DNA of 55,319 bases from Anaerolineae bacterium (GTDB lineage Bacteria > Chloroflexota > Anaerolineae > Aggregatilineales > Phototrophicaceae): positions 1-55,319 of the forward strand of contig JAJEBK010000010.1 of NCBI GenBank assembly GCA_022823945.1, given 5' to 3'. The notes below the pieces were generated by a model. The model did no database searches, was not told the DNA's origin, and saw only the letters and a program-made list of their open reading frames with translations. Positions 37,043 to 46,229 of this stretch are shown here, one piece after another. How positions within the stretch are numbered: position 1 is the stretch's first letter; the number at the start of each line of letters is the position of its first letter. A program made the translations under genes and the position numbers.

Positions 37043-37522
37043 TTAGCCAGCAGCGCCCGCAACTTCATCCAGAAATAGCGGAAAATCCAGCTCCCCGGGC
37101 GAGCATCCCAGCTCAGTCAGCAGCGCCGCGCATTCGGCTCGGTGCTGTGTACCGTGATTCACCACATGCCACAGGCAATGCCAGACCAGCCGCCTGCGCT
37201 CGCCCGCATCGCCCACATAGACGAATTCCCGCTCGAGGTCGCCCTCGTCCAAGCCGCGCAGATAACGCCAGAACGCGTCTTTTTCGCGCTGCCAAAGCGC
37301 TCGCACCGCGGTCAGATCGGCATAATCGGCTGGCTGTAGAAAGTCGTCGAAGCGGCCGTGGGTCAGCATCATGCGCCAGGCTCTTTGCGCTTCGCAGATG
37401 TGCGCCAGCGTATTTAGCAGCTCTTGCGGCGCTGCCTTCTGTAAACGCGCAGCCGCCGCTAGCAAGCGCTCGGTCGCCCAGTCGTGATAGTCAAATAGCA
37501 GAATGAGATCGGCGAGTCGCAC
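37043..37522 (-). CDS. DinB family protein
   Basis: A 159-residue DinB protein. The metal-binding histidines are in LLNTLAHICEAQRAW and in WHVVNHGTQHRAECAALL, the latter shared almost word for word with both halves of the next gene upstream. The GTG start lies nine bases after that gene's stop without a clear ribosome site, so it is probably translated by coupling. Its stop directly abuts the convergent VWA stop. Function is unknown; family members are thiol-transfer or metal-dependent enzymes. Confidence 0.87.
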   Translation of the reverse strand: MRLADLILLFDYHDWATERLLAAAARLQKAAPQELLNTLAHICEAQRAWRMMLTHGRFDDFLQPADYADLTAVRALWQREKDAFWRYLRGLDEGDLEREFVYVGDAGERRRLVWHCLWHVVNHGTQHRAECAALLTELGCSPGELDFPLFLDEVAGAAG

Positions 37523-37531
37523 CGCAAGCGC

Positions 37532-38536
37532 CTAGCTATTCAAATGGCGCAAGAACACGGTGAAGTCCATATCGCCCGGCGAATGCCCGAGGTCGGTCAG
37601 CAGCGCCGCGCATTCGGCTCGATGCTGCGTGCCATGATTGACCATATGCCACAGACAATGCCACAGAATATGGCTGCCACGGTCCCCCTCAATATCGTAA
37701 TGGACCAGCCGCAGCATATCGTCATCAGCCAGGTTGTTGACGAAGCGCTGCAATTGGGCATTTTCTTCTGCCCAGCGCGCTTGCACTGCCGGGTAATCGG
37801 CGAAGTCACTCTCTTCCAGCCATTTGACATCTGTGTCATGTTCCAGGAAGTGCCGCCAGCCATACTCCGCGTCCAGGATATGCACCAGCGCGCCGAACAT
37901 GTTGCCCCAGCCGTGATCATTGGGTTGTCGAAGCTGCGCCGGTTCAAGCTGGGCTGCCTGATTGAAAATGCGCGCATTCGCCCATTCGTTGTAGGCGTAT
38001 AGCAATTGCATCGCCTCGGCGCTCATCTGTTGCCCATCGCTATTGGGGCCTTGTTGACCGATGTAGACGGTCATATCCAGGTTGCCAGGCGAATGCCCAA
38101 AGCCAGTCAAAATCGCCGCGCATTCCGCCCGGTGCTGTGTGCCGTGATTAGCCAGGTGCAGCAGCGCTTGCCAAAGGCTGACTGTCAATGTCTTGCCAGC
38201 GCGCTCGCGGGTGTAGACTCGCGCCAGATCGTCCTCGTTCATGGCATTCAGGTTGCGCGCAAGGCGGGTTTGCTCCTGCGTCCAGCGCTCTTGCAGCGCG
38301 GCCACATCGACGTAATCTCCTGGCTCGAATCCGCCCGCCGCCGGCTCGTCAAACAAGCGACTGGTCCACAAGCTCTCGGCGACCATGATGTGCACCAGCC
38401 CACCCAGAAAGCTGCCCCAGCCCAGCGAATTTTCTGTCCGCAACTCTTCGGGCGTGAGCTTGGCTGCTTGCGTCAGAATCCGCTGATTTGCCCAGTTGTT
38501 GTAGCCATACAGAAACTTGACCGCCGACAGATTCAT
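37532..38536 (-). CDS. Tandem DinB protein, two fused domains
   Basis: A 334-residue protein formed of two consecutive DinB domains (about 1-162 and 173-334). Each repeats the whole pattern: FLYGYNNWANQRILTQAA versus LLYAYNEWANARIFNQAA; GGLVHIMVAE versus GALVHILDAEYGW; and HLANHGTQHRAECAAILTGFGHSPG versus the same motif with HMVNHGTQ. All metal histidines are kept in both halves. AGAGGGG precedes the ATG; a TATACT reads on the minus strand at 38574-38569. With the following gene it makes three homologous domains in a row, a local gene duplication and fusion. Confidence 0.88.
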   Translation of the reverse strand: MNLSAVKFLYGYNNWANQRILTQAAKLTPEELRTENSLGWGSFLGGLVHIMVAESLWTSRLFDEPAAGGFEPGDYVDVAALQERWTQEQTRLARNLNAMNEDDLARVYTRERAGKTLTVSLWQALLHLANHGTQHRAECAAILTGFGHSPGNLDMTVYIGQQGPNSDGQQMSAEAMQLLYAYNEWANARIFNQAAQLEPAQLRQPNDHGWGNMFGALVHILDAEYGWRHFLEHDTDVKWLEESDFADYPAVQARWAEENAQLQRFVNNLADDDMLRLVHYDIEGDRGSHILWHCLWHMVNHGTQHRAECAALLTDLGHSPGDMDFTVFLRHLNS

Positions 38537-38768
38537 GAGAACCCCTCTTTAGCAACGCGAATTGCGCCAGTATAACACAGGCGATGCGCGATTTTGGCAA
38601 TGGGAAGTCCCTAGGCAGACTGCGCGGCGCGAATGCCCGGCTCGGTGGTAAAATCCGTGCTCTGCCTCTTTCTGGAGACGCAGCGCCTGCCGGGTCTTCG
38701 CGAGGGCTGGCTGCTGCTGCTATACGGCGGTTTTGTCTTGTATACCTTGCTTGCATGAGGGAAAAAAC

Positions 38769-40259
38769 ATGAATGCAGCACAGCGGCAGTTTGTGTCAGG
38801 GCGGGATGCATTGCGGCTGCCGCTGATCGGGTCTTTGCTGCGTGGGCGATATGGTCGGTTGCTGCTGCAGATCCCCTTGACCGCGTTGGCGCTGCTGTTG
38901 GTGATAGACGGTTTTACAGGACCGCAGTCGGCAGCCCGCAATCTGGCGACTGTTGCGCCCTGGGTGCATTACCGGGGGCTGGTTGTGCTGGCGCTGCTGC
39001 TGGCGGGCAACTTGTTTTGCATGGGCTGTCCTTTCACCTTGCCACGCAGCCTGGCGAAGCGATTGTCCAGCCGCGGCCGGCGCTTCCCCCAACGTTTGCG
39101 CAACAAGTGGCTGGCGATCGGCAGCTTGTTCGCGCTTTTCTTCGCCTATGAATATCTGGACCTGTGGGCTAGCCCGCTGCTGACAGCCTGGTTGATCGTG
39201 GCTTATTTCATCGCGTCGTTTGTGCTGGAAGCCCTCTTCAGCGAGTCGGCCTTTTGCAAGTACATTTGCCCGCTTGGCTCTTTCAACATGGTCTATTCGA
39301 CGCTGTCGCCGACGCGGGTTTCGGTGCGCTCTCACGATATCTGCGCGACATGCGTGGGCAAGGAATGCATCAATGGCAGTTATGCGGCGCAGCCCGTCAT
39401 TCGCATCGACGAGATCGCAATAGACGGCGGCGGTCCCCCGCAAACCGTGCCGGTAGCGCATGGACCGACTGGCGCGCTCGGCTGTGGCACAGAGCTTTTT
39501 GCCCCACAGGTGCAAAGCAACATGGACTGCACGATGTGTCTGGATTGCGTCCGCGCCTGCCCACACGACAATGCCGGCTTGTTCCTGCGCGCGCCTGGCA
39601 GCGAGTTGAGCCGGCCAGACAGCCTGCCGCGCCGTTGGGATATGTCGCTGCTGTTCATCGCGCTGGCTTTTATGGGCGTGTCCAACGCCTTTGGCATGGT
39701 GCCGCCATATTATGCTTTGCAGGAGTGGCTGGCGCTGAATCTGGGCATCAACAGCGAGTTCGTCGTGCTGCTGCTGATTTTCGGTGCTTTCAATCTGGCT
39801 CTGCCGGCGTTGACAAGCGGGGGCGCGGCTTATGCGGGCAGAAAGCTGGGCGGCGCAGGCATGCGCGCTTCATTGCGTGATACAGCCGCTGCCTTTGCGC
39901 CTTCATTTGTGCCCATCGGCTTTGGCATTTGGTTCGCGCACTACAGCTTCCACTTTCTGGTCGGTCCGGGCTTGGTCGTGCCCGTCATTCAAGAATTCCT
40001 GGGCGGCACTGGCGATTGGTCGGCCTGGAGTTTCAGCCTCGATGCCAGCGTCATAGGCCTGTTGCAGGTTGCCGCGCTGATTGGCGGTTTTCTGTGGAGT
40101 TTGCGTCTGGCGCAAAAGACGGCGCTGCGGCTTTACCGGCGCAAAACCACGCTGGGCATGCTGCCTTGGGCGTTGCTGCACTTGCTGCTGATGCTGGCGG
40201 CCTGGCAGATCTTCACGCTGCCTATGGAAATGCGCGGCGCTTTGTCGCTCTTCGGTTGA
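38769..40259 (+). CDS. Multi-pass 4Fe-4S membrane protein (NapH/CcoG-like)
   Basis: A 496-residue membrane protein with about ten helices. Cysteine sets are CMGCP at about 81, FCKYICPLGSF near 159, CATCVGKEC near 198 and a ferredoxin motif CTMCLDCVRACPH near 257. These fit the NapH/NosR/CcoG polyferredoxin membrane group, which passes electrons between the quinone pool or metals and periplasmic or membrane partners. No partner reductase is adjacent, so the electron acceptor is unknown. GAGGG precedes the ATG; an upstream in-frame TTG (12 codons) is possible but lacks a ribosome site. Confidence 0.83.
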   Translation: MNAAQRQFVSGRDALRLPLIGSLLRGRYGRLLLQIPLTALALLLVIDGFTGPQSAARNLATVAPWVHYRGLVVLALLLAGNLFCMGCPFTLPRSLAKRLSSRGRRFPQRLRNKWLAIGSLFALFFAYEYLDLWASPLLTAWLIVAYFIASFVLEALFSESAFCKYICPLGSFNMVYSTLSPTRVSVRSHDICATCVGKECINGSYAAQPVIRIDEIAIDGGGPPQTVPVAHGPTGALGCGTELFAPQVQSNMDCTMCLDCVRACPHDNAGLFLRAPGSELSRPDSLPRRWDMSLLFIALAFMGVSNAFGMVPPYYALQEWLALNLGINSEFVVLLLIFGAFNLALPALTSGGAAYAGRKLGGAGMRASLRDTAAAFAPSFVPIGFGIWFAHYSFHFLVGPGLVVPVIQEFLGGTGDWSAWSFSLDASVIGLLQVAALIGGFLWSLRLAQKTALRLYRRKTTLGMLPWALLHLLLMLAAWQIFTLPMEMRGALSLFG

Positions 40260-40262
40260 AGC

Positions 40263-41018
40263 TCAGGCAGGCGCTGGCATTCGCTCGCCATTCTGCAGCA
40301 CCAGCTCGGCGCGGGCATGCAAGCCTGTGCCATCCCGATTCATGATCGGCTCGGGCGAATACTGCGCAAGGTAGCAGCGTCGATAGTTATCGGTCAGGTT
40401 GGCGCTGCTGCGATGAAAGGTGCGACTGCTGAAAACGACGATGCTGCCAGCGGGCACGAGCGCGGGCAGGCCGGGGTCATCGCCATGATAGCCGACCCGG
40501 TCGTTTGTCCGCTCTTCCGTGTTGTGATCGGTGATTTGGTCGCTGTCGACGCGGCCATCCCGCGAATAGGGCAGGATGTAGACCGTGCCATTTTCTTCGG
40601 TCATATCATCCAGGGCGCACCAGCAAGACAGATAAGGTTGGTGATAATGTCCGACATAACCCGAGTCCTGATGCCAGGCGAACTTGGTATCGGCATCAGC
40701 CGCCTTGACGACATATTGCTCATTGAACAGATAGGCGGTAGCGCCCAGGGTGGCTCGGCAAATATCCGCCATTAGCTGGCTGAACAAGAAATCGGTCATG
40801 ATTGGGCTGCTGGCGCTGCGGTTGCTGATGAAGTAGCGCTTCTTGTAATGCGTGATATTGTGCGATGTGGTGCCTCTGGCTTCCATCTCGCGTTCAAATT
40901 GCTCGACCATGCGCATGCACTCGTCGCGCAGCGCGTCCAGCACATCGGCAGGGATGACCGATTCCAGTATGAAGTAACCTTCGCTATGATATTGTTTGAC
41001 TTGTTGGGATGTTACCAT
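40263..41018 (-). CDS. Phytanoyl-CoA dioxygenase (PhyH) family protein
   Basis: A 251-residue Fe(II)/2-oxoglutarate-dependent oxygenase. The iron ligands are HQD in FAWHQDSGYVGHY and a later His in VFSSRTFHRSSANLT; the 2-oxoglutarate-binding Arg follows in YRRCYLAQYS. Members hydroxylate fatty acyl-CoAs, ectoine or natural products; substrate unknown here. AAAAGG lies at a good distance from the ATG at 41018 but directly against the ATG at 41024, so the inner start is preferred. A TATACT reads on the minus strand at 41063-41058. Confidence 0.88.
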   Translation of the reverse strand: MVTSQQVKQYHSEGYFILESVIPADVLDALRDECMRMVEQFEREMEARGTTSHNITHYKKRYFISNRSASSPIMTDFLFSQLMADICRATLGATAYLFNEQYVVKAADADTKFAWHQDSGYVGHYHQPYLSCWCALDDMTEENGTVYILPYSRDGRVDSDQITDHNTEERTNDRVGYHGDDPGLPALVPAGSIVVFSSRTFHRSSANLTDNYRRCYLAQYSPEPIMNRDGTGLHARAELVLQNGERMPAPA

Positions 41019-41094
41019 GACCATGCCTTTTGCTCTCGTCTGCCAAAGTGCACCACAAGTATAACAACAGGGATGCAGCGCTGTAAATCCTGCC

Positions 41095-41395
41095 TGGACA
41101 AGCCCTCAGGGCAATCGCAATAAAATGAAAGCCCGCGCCCAGCATACTTTGCCACCGAGTACACCGAGAGGAAAGCAAAGGTATTGCGCAGTGTCGGCGG
41201 TATGTGCCTGCACACCCGCAATGCCGATGAGTTCGATCAGGGATCTGGTTGCGTCTATTGGCGATATGTCCACGCCACAAGTTCACAAGGTGCAGTCATT
41301 TTGAGCATGTCTATACAACAAACTCTCGGTGAACTCCTTCAACTCGGTGTACTCGGTGGTGAAAAGATTTGATGCGATTGCCTTGGACAAGCCCT
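41095..41395 (+). mobile_element. Miniature insertion element, copy A, with flanking direct repeats
   Basis: A non-coding element of about 277 bp between the PhyH and sulfatase genes. It is flanked by perfect 12 bp direct repeats TGGACAAGCCCT (41095-41106 and 41384-41395). Outer inverted repeats are GGCAATCGCA (41110-41119) and TGCGATTGCC (41373-41382). Inner, perfect 17 bp inverted repeats are CCACCGAGTACACCGAG (41152-41168) and its complement (41343-41359). No open frame or RNA gene is apparent inside. Copy B at 47341-47651 is homologous in the opposite orientation. It is probably a non-autonomous transposable element of the MITE type. Confidence 0.72.
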
Positions 41396-41462
41396 AGAGT
41401 CCGCCGCAGTTTCACGGCAAACTACTTGGCGATGCCCGGTGATGAAAAATGGAGGCGCAGGC

Positions 41463-42872
41463 ATGTCCAAGCGCAGACGCAGAGACAAACGACCCAATAT
41501 CCTGCTCTTCCTCACTGATGATCATGGCGCTTGGGCAACTGGCGCGTATGGCAACACAGAAGTGCAGACGCCAACGTTGAACAGCCTGGCGCAGTTGGGC
41601 ACGCGTTTTACTCGCGCGTATACCCCCACGCCAGTTTGTTCGCCGGCGCGCGCTTGTCTGCTGACTGGCAAAACCGCCTCGCAGGTCGGCATTCACGATT
41701 GGCTGGAAGAAGCAGTGCCCGAGATCGGCAGGCGCGATTGGCTGGAGGGGACGCGCACGCTCTTCGACTGGCTTTCCGATGCCGGCTATTACACTGGCTT
41801 GAGCGGCAAGTGGCACCTGGGACAGTCGCATTTGCCACCGTCCGGCGCCGATTATCACTTTGGGCTGCCCGGCTGGCAGGGCGCTCACAATGGAAACTAT
41901 ACCTATGTCCGCAATGGCGACCTGGTTGAGCTGGAAGGCAACAAAAGCAGCTTCATCACCGACCACGCCATTGAGTTTCTGGATACCGTGCCCGCCGACA
42001 AACCTTTCTTCCTGAATGTCGGTTATATCGCCACGCACTCGCCATATCAGCAGAGCGCGCATGACCCCGAACGGACAAGGCGTTATCAAGATTGCGCATT
42101 TGACGAAATCCCGCCCTATCATCCACACGCCTGGGTAAAAAACGAAGGTGGCGGGAACGAGTTAAGCGATCAAGACCTGCGCGACCGCTACATCGGTTAT
42201 TATGCCGCCGCCAGTGAGATTGACGACAACATCACCCGCATCATCGGTGCGCTCAGTTTGCGCATGATGTACGAAGACACCATCATCATCTATACATCCG
42301 ATCATGGCTGCGCTATCGGGCATCAGGGCTTCTTCGGCAAAGGCAACAGCACGCGTCCGCTGAATATGTATGATATCTCGCTGCAGGTGCCGCTGATCGT
42401 GACTGGCGCGAAGCTGCCGGCGCAAATCGCCCATTGCCAGGTGGACCACTGCGATACTTTCCATACAATCTGTGAGCTGGCAGGCGTCGAGCTGCCGGCG
42501 GATGAAGTCTTCGTAGGCAAGTCCTATGCGCCCGTGCTGCGAGGCAAGGGCATGATTTGGGACAATACGCGCTATGGCGAATATGGCGACCTGCGCATGA
42601 TCCGCGACAAGCGGTGGAAGCTGGTTTGGCGCTATCCTGATGGGCCGCACGATCTCTTTGACCTTGAGGCGGACCCCGGCGAGCGCCACAATATCTTTGC
42701 GCAACAGCCAGCATTGGCGTCGCAGCTCAAAGCGCGGCTTGATGAATACTTTGCCCGGCATGAATCTCTTCAGAAATCGGGTTTGCGCGTCAAGCAACTG
42801 CCTGTGCACAACAGCGCCAATGAAGCCTGGCGAGACGACAGACGCGAGGCGCGGGGTTTGCAACGATATTAG
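41463..42872 (+). CDS. Sulfatase, Cys-type
   Basis: A 469-residue arylsulfatase-family hydrolase. The metal pair is in FLTDDHGAW (Asp19-Asp20). The active-site motif VCSPARACLLTGK (Cys59) is the CxPxR signature, in which Cys becomes formylglycine. LSGKWHLG and TSDHGCAIGHQG provide further metal and sulfate ligands. No signal peptide is evident, so the enzyme may be cytosolic. GGAGG nine bases before the ATG at 41463 sets the start. The anaerobic maturase at 53433 could modify Cys59. Its TAG shares bases with the convergent stop at 42869-42872. Confidence 0.92.
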   Translation: MSKRRRRDKRPNILLFLTDDHGAWATGAYGNTEVQTPTLNSLAQLGTRFTRAYTPTPVCSPARACLLTGKTASQVGIHDWLEEAVPEIGRRDWLEGTRTLFDWLSDAGYYTGLSGKWHLGQSHLPPSGADYHFGLPGWQGAHNGNYTYVRNGDLVELEGNKSSFITDHAIEFLDTVPADKPFFLNVGYIATHSPYQQSAHDPERTRRYQDCAFDEIPPYHPHAWVKNEGGGNELSDQDLRDRYIGYYAAASEIDDNITRIIGALSLRMMYEDTIIIYTSDHGCAIGHQGFFGKGNSTRPLNMYDISLQVPLIVTGAKLPAQIAHCQVDHCDTFHTICELAGVELPADEVFVGKSYAPVLRGKGMIWDNTRYGEYGDLRMIRDKRWKLVWRYPDGPHDLFDLEADPGERHNIFAQQPALASQLKARLDEYFARHESLQKSGLRVKQLPVHNSANEAWRDDRREARGLQRY

Positions 42873-45103
42873 CCGGGCCGCTGCAGCGACACTTCCAATG
42901 CGATGCCATCGTCCACGCCGATCTTTTCCAGCGTCAGCAGCGCTTGCCCTCCCATGGGCATCACGAAAGGCAGCGGCAGCGCATCCGGCACGCCCATGGT
43001 GCTGTGCGACATGATCTCCATGCCCTCGATGCTGGCGCGCACAAGCAGGTCGGCTACATCGCCGCTGCGTTTGATTATATTCAGGATCAGCAATTCTCCC
43101 GCCGCCGCATCAAAGACAAAGCGCTCGCGGACAGATTTATCGTTCAGCGTCACAGCCGCAGCGCGTTCATCCAGTTGACGCACAGGATTGTGTTCCAGCC
43201 GCAGGACACCGCTGCCAACCCCCTCATCAAAGCTCGCTAGCACCAGGATATAGTCGCCCGACTGCTCTATGGCGAGTTTGCTGAACTCCGCATCCAGCCC
43301 GTCGCCGCTGTCATCATCAAAGGCAAATTCGCTCCCATCCGGCGCGACCAATTGCAAGATGCTGTCCAGCGCGCCACCTGTGTCGATGCTGACTGTCAAC
43401 GTGTCGCCAGCCGATAAAGAGAGGCGGTAATAGCGCCTGGGCGATTCTGCTGTCAGCGCGAAGGGAGTCTCGCCAGAGCGCAATGGCACAGGGTGTATTT
43501 CTTCAATCTCCACATGGAACCCGCCCGAATCTGCCCCTTGCGCCATCATCAGCGGCGCGCCGGCAACCGCCAGTTGATAACTCCCGCTGTAGGGCAGAAC
43601 CAGCGGACCCAGGATGGCATTCTTGCTGCCGCGGCTGTCGTCACTGGCGATGACCAACGTCTCGTCCCGCCCGATCAATGTGGCTGCTGGATCGAATTCA
43701 GCCGATTCTACGCGAACCTCGACCACCCGCCCGGCTGTGTCCTGGAAGCTGACTTGCGCTGCTCCACTTTGCAAACGACTCTCAATGACCTGGATGGGCG
43801 AACTTGTGGGCGCTGGCTTCGGCGCAAGCTCCACGCTTTCGGCAGCGATAACCACGAAGTTGGCGGTCGGCTGATTGCCCGCTTCGCGCAGCAGCTTGAT
43901 GCTGTATTCGCCTGGCTGGTCTTCGGGTCCGGTCAAAAACTCCAGCGCAGCGCGTCCATTGGCATCGGCGAACTGCGGCGTGGAAAAGACGACTTCGCCA
44001 GCCAGGCTGACTTCGAAGACGAGCGATTCGACCGCTGCCAATCCACTGACACGAACGCGGTGCCTGGAGCCGATGGGCGCGGACAGCGGCTCGACTGACA
44101 TCGTTGCGGCGTCTGCTGGTTCTGCGGGCGCTGGCTGTTCGGGCTTTGTGGGAGTCGTGGCTGTCTCGTCTGTTGGCGCTGCGCCGACGATCAGACTGTC
44201 CTTCGCCATTTCGCCGCCATCGACATACAGCGCGATTGTGTATTCCCCATCGGCGAGATCTGCCGGCGTGGCGAAAAGCAAACTAGCCGCCCCGTCGCTG
44301 GATGCCCGTGTCGAAAGCGCGTCGATCAAGATACCGTCTGCCGAAAGCAACTGGGCGCTGACCGCGTCAAATGCCGCCAGCCCGTCGACCTGCAAAACCA
44401 CCGAGTCCCCTGCTTGCACAGACCGCGGGCTCACCTCAAGCCTCACATCGCGTGCCAGCGGTTTTTCAATGCTGAAGCCAGCCTGCGCAACCAGGTTGCC
44501 GGCTTCGTCATAGACGGCGATGCTGTGAGCGCCCGGCGTATCGCCAGTCTGCGCAAAAATTTGAAAGTCGATTTCGCCCGCCTGGCTGCTCTTGTGCGTG
44601 CGCCGATAAGCCAACTGCAGTGTCTGGTCGGTGATGATCTCAATGGTGTAGGCGATGTTAGGCAACAGGTCGGCAATTTGGATGGCTTGCGGTCGTCCGA
44701 AGGCAGCGCGCTGCGGCTGCACAGTGACTTGCGCGCCTGTGGTCGGCTGTGCCGGCGCGGTCAGCTCAAATTCACCTTGTGCCACCACGCTGTCATTGTG
44801 CAGCGCTCGCACGCTATAGACGCCAGGCTGGTCGCCGGGGGTGCTGCTGATGGGGAAGGGGATGTGCCCGGCGGCGTCGCTCTCTTCGTCTGTGGCGTAG
44901 ACGGTTGCGTCTGCAAAGTCGACCTCGATGCGATAACGCGAGTGCGCTTCCAGGCCGTCGATCTCGATCAGGAATACCGCTTTTTCGACTTCGCCAGTGG
45001 CGGGCGTTATGGATAATGATGGTGAAATCTGCGCCAAGGCGGGCAGCGACAGCCAGCAGAGTAACCAGCATAGCCCGGCAATTGCCATTCTTTTCATGCA
45101 CAT
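42869..45103 (-). CDS. Secreted protein with Ig-like repeats and a PPC-like domain
   Basis: A 744-residue secreted protein: signal peptide ending LPALAQ (about residue 25), then at least four Ig/filamin-like repeats each opening with a VSP-like strand (SPSLSITPATGE, AQVTVQPQRAAFG, VRLEVSPRSVQAG, TMSVEPLSAPIG), an Ala/Pro/Thr linker in the middle, and a C-terminal PPC-like domain (about 555-645, with DSILQLVAPDGSEFAFDDDSGDG). The ATG at 45103 is chosen because GAGGTG is five bases upstream. A TATAAT reads on the minus strand at 45162-45157. No catalytic residues are seen; a cell-surface structural or binding role is likely. Confidence 0.82.
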   Translation of the reverse strand: MCMKRMAIAGLCWLLCWLSLPALAQISPSLSITPATGEVEKAVFLIEIDGLEAHSRYRIEVDFADATVYATDEESDAAGHIPFPISSTPGDQPGVYSVRALHNDSVVAQGEFELTAPAQPTTGAQVTVQPQRAAFGRPQAIQIADLLPNIAYTIEIITDQTLQLAYRRTHKSSQAGEIDFQIFAQTGDTPGAHSIAVYDEAGNLVAQAGFSIEKPLARDVRLEVSPRSVQAGDSVVLQVDGLAAFDAVSAQLLSADGILIDALSTRASSDGAASLLFATPADLADGEYTIALYVDGGEMAKDSLIVGAAPTDETATTPTKPEQPAPAEPADAATMSVEPLSAPIGSRHRVRVSGLAAVESLVFEVSLAGEVVFSTPQFADANGRAALEFLTGPEDQPGEYSIKLLREAGNQPTANFVVIAAESVELAPKPAPTSSPIQVIESRLQSGAAQVSFQDTAGRVVEVRVESAEFDPAATLIGRDETLVIASDDSRGSKNAILGPLVLPYSGSYQLAVAGAPLMMAQGADSGGFHVEIEEIHPVPLRSGETPFALTAESPRRYYRLSLSAGDTLTVSIDTGGALDSILQLVAPDGSEFAFDDDSGDGLDAEFSKLAIEQSGDYILVLASFDEGVGSGVLRLEHNPVRQLDERAAAVTLNDKSVRERFVFDAAAGELLILNIIKRSGDVADLLVRASIEGMEIMSHSTMGVPDALPLPFVMPMGGQALLTLEKIGVDDGIALEVSLQRPG

Positions 45104-45191
45104 CGCCACACCTCGTTTTACCGCGAATAGGGCGAACCGACTTCGCGCCGTCCGCCATTATAGCATCTCTGGCAGCGAGGCTCATCTGGGC

Positions 45192-45197
45192 TACAAT
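45192..45197 (+). promoter_or_regulatory. -10 box of holB, leaderless arrangement
   Basis: TACAAT ends six bases before the holB ATG at 45204, so transcription would begin at or next to the start codon. No good -35 is visible. Confidence 0.4.
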
Positions 45198-45203
45198 GGG
45201 CGC

Positions 45204-46229
45204 ATGGCTGGCACAATGGATGGCAAGGCGAATTGGCACGTGATCGGGCACGATTGGGCGGTGGACTTTTTGCGCAGCGGCCTGCTGAAAGGGCGCAGCC
45301 GGCATGCTTATTTGATCAGCGGCAGCGCTTCGCTGGGCAAAATGACCTTGGCGCGCAGCTTTGCCATGGCGCTGAATTGCCAGTCCGAAGGCCCCAATGC
45401 GCGTCCCTGCTGGCAATGCCGATCCTGCAAATCCATCGCCAATGAATCCGACCCCGATCTGCTGCTGGCGGCTGGAGAAGATGGCGCGCCGCTGAAGATT
45501 GACACCATCCGCCAGGTGACGCGCATGTTGGCGCTGAAGCCCTATGCCGCTCGCTTCCGTGTCGCAATTTTGCCCGACTTCGACCAGATCGCGCCGTTGG
45601 CACAAGATGCGCTGCTGAAGACCTTGGAAGAACCGGCCCCGCATGCCATTCTCATTTTGCTGGCTGGCAATATCGAGCGCGTTTTGCCCACCATCCGCAG
45701 TCGCGCGCAACAGATCCCGCTGCGGCCTGTCCCGGCGCACTTGATCGCCGCGCAGTTGGTTTCGCGTGGCTGCCCGGCCGAGCAAGCCGACCTCATCGCG
45801 CGCTTGAGCAGCGGGCGCATCGGCTGGGCTTTTTCCGCGCTGGAAGACGACTCTGTGCTGGCATTCCGCGCCGAAATGATCGACCTGCTCTGCACAATCG
45901 TGGCGGGACGGCGCTTGCAGCGGCTCAAAGTGGCGGACGAGCTGGGCAAGCGCATCGGCAGAGACAAAGCCATGCTGCGCCGCATTCTGGAGTATTGGAC
46001 GACTTTTTGGCGCGATGTGTTGCTGCAATGTTGTGGAGACATGGGCACACCCTGCAACAGCGACCGCAGCGACGACATTCATGCGCTGGCGGCACAGCTG
46101 GAAACTCCCGCCGCCCACGCCGCAATCACAGCGACGCGCGCAACCATGAGCGCTCTGGCCACCAATGCCAACCTGCGGCTGCTTTTGGACGCGCTGTTTT
46201 TGGATTATCCGGGGCTGGCGGGGCCTTAG
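45204..46229 (+). CDS. holB: DNA polymerase III subunit delta prime
   Basis: A 341-residue clamp-loader subunit. The AAA+ domain has HAYLISGSASLGKMTLARSFA (degenerate Walker A), the zinc knuckle RPCWQCRSCKSIANESDPD, QVTRMLALKPYAARFRVAIL, and the sensor segment LLKTLEEPAPHAILILLAGN with the TIRSRAQ variant of the SRC motif. A helical C-terminal domain follows. It loads the sliding clamp with the gamma/tau and delta subunits. The frame extends 69 codons upstream through the divergent gene start, but the ATG at 45204 matches the family. Its TAG overlaps the convergent MDR stop by four bases. Confidence 0.9.
   Translation: MAGTMDGKANWHVIGHDWAVDFLRSGLLKGRSRHAYLISGSASLGKMTLARSFAMALNCQSEGPNARPCWQCRSCKSIANESDPDLLLAAGEDGAPLKIDTIRQVTRMLALKPYAARFRVAILPDFDQIAPLAQDALLKTLEEPAPHAILILLAGNIERVLPTIRSRAQQIPLRPVPAHLIAAQLVSRGCPAEQADLIARLSSGRIGWAFSALEDDSVLAFRAEMIDLLCTIVAGRRLQRLKVADELGKRIGRDKAMLRRILEYWTTFWRDVLLQCCGDMGTPCNSDRSDDIHALAAQLETPAAHAAITATRATMSALATNANLRLLLDALFLDYPGLAGP

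Noticed and set aside
41095..41395. Reading insertion copy A as a CRISPR or as a small RNA gene
   Set aside because: There are only two arms and no regular spacers. Flanking direct repeats and a second copy fit an insertion element better.
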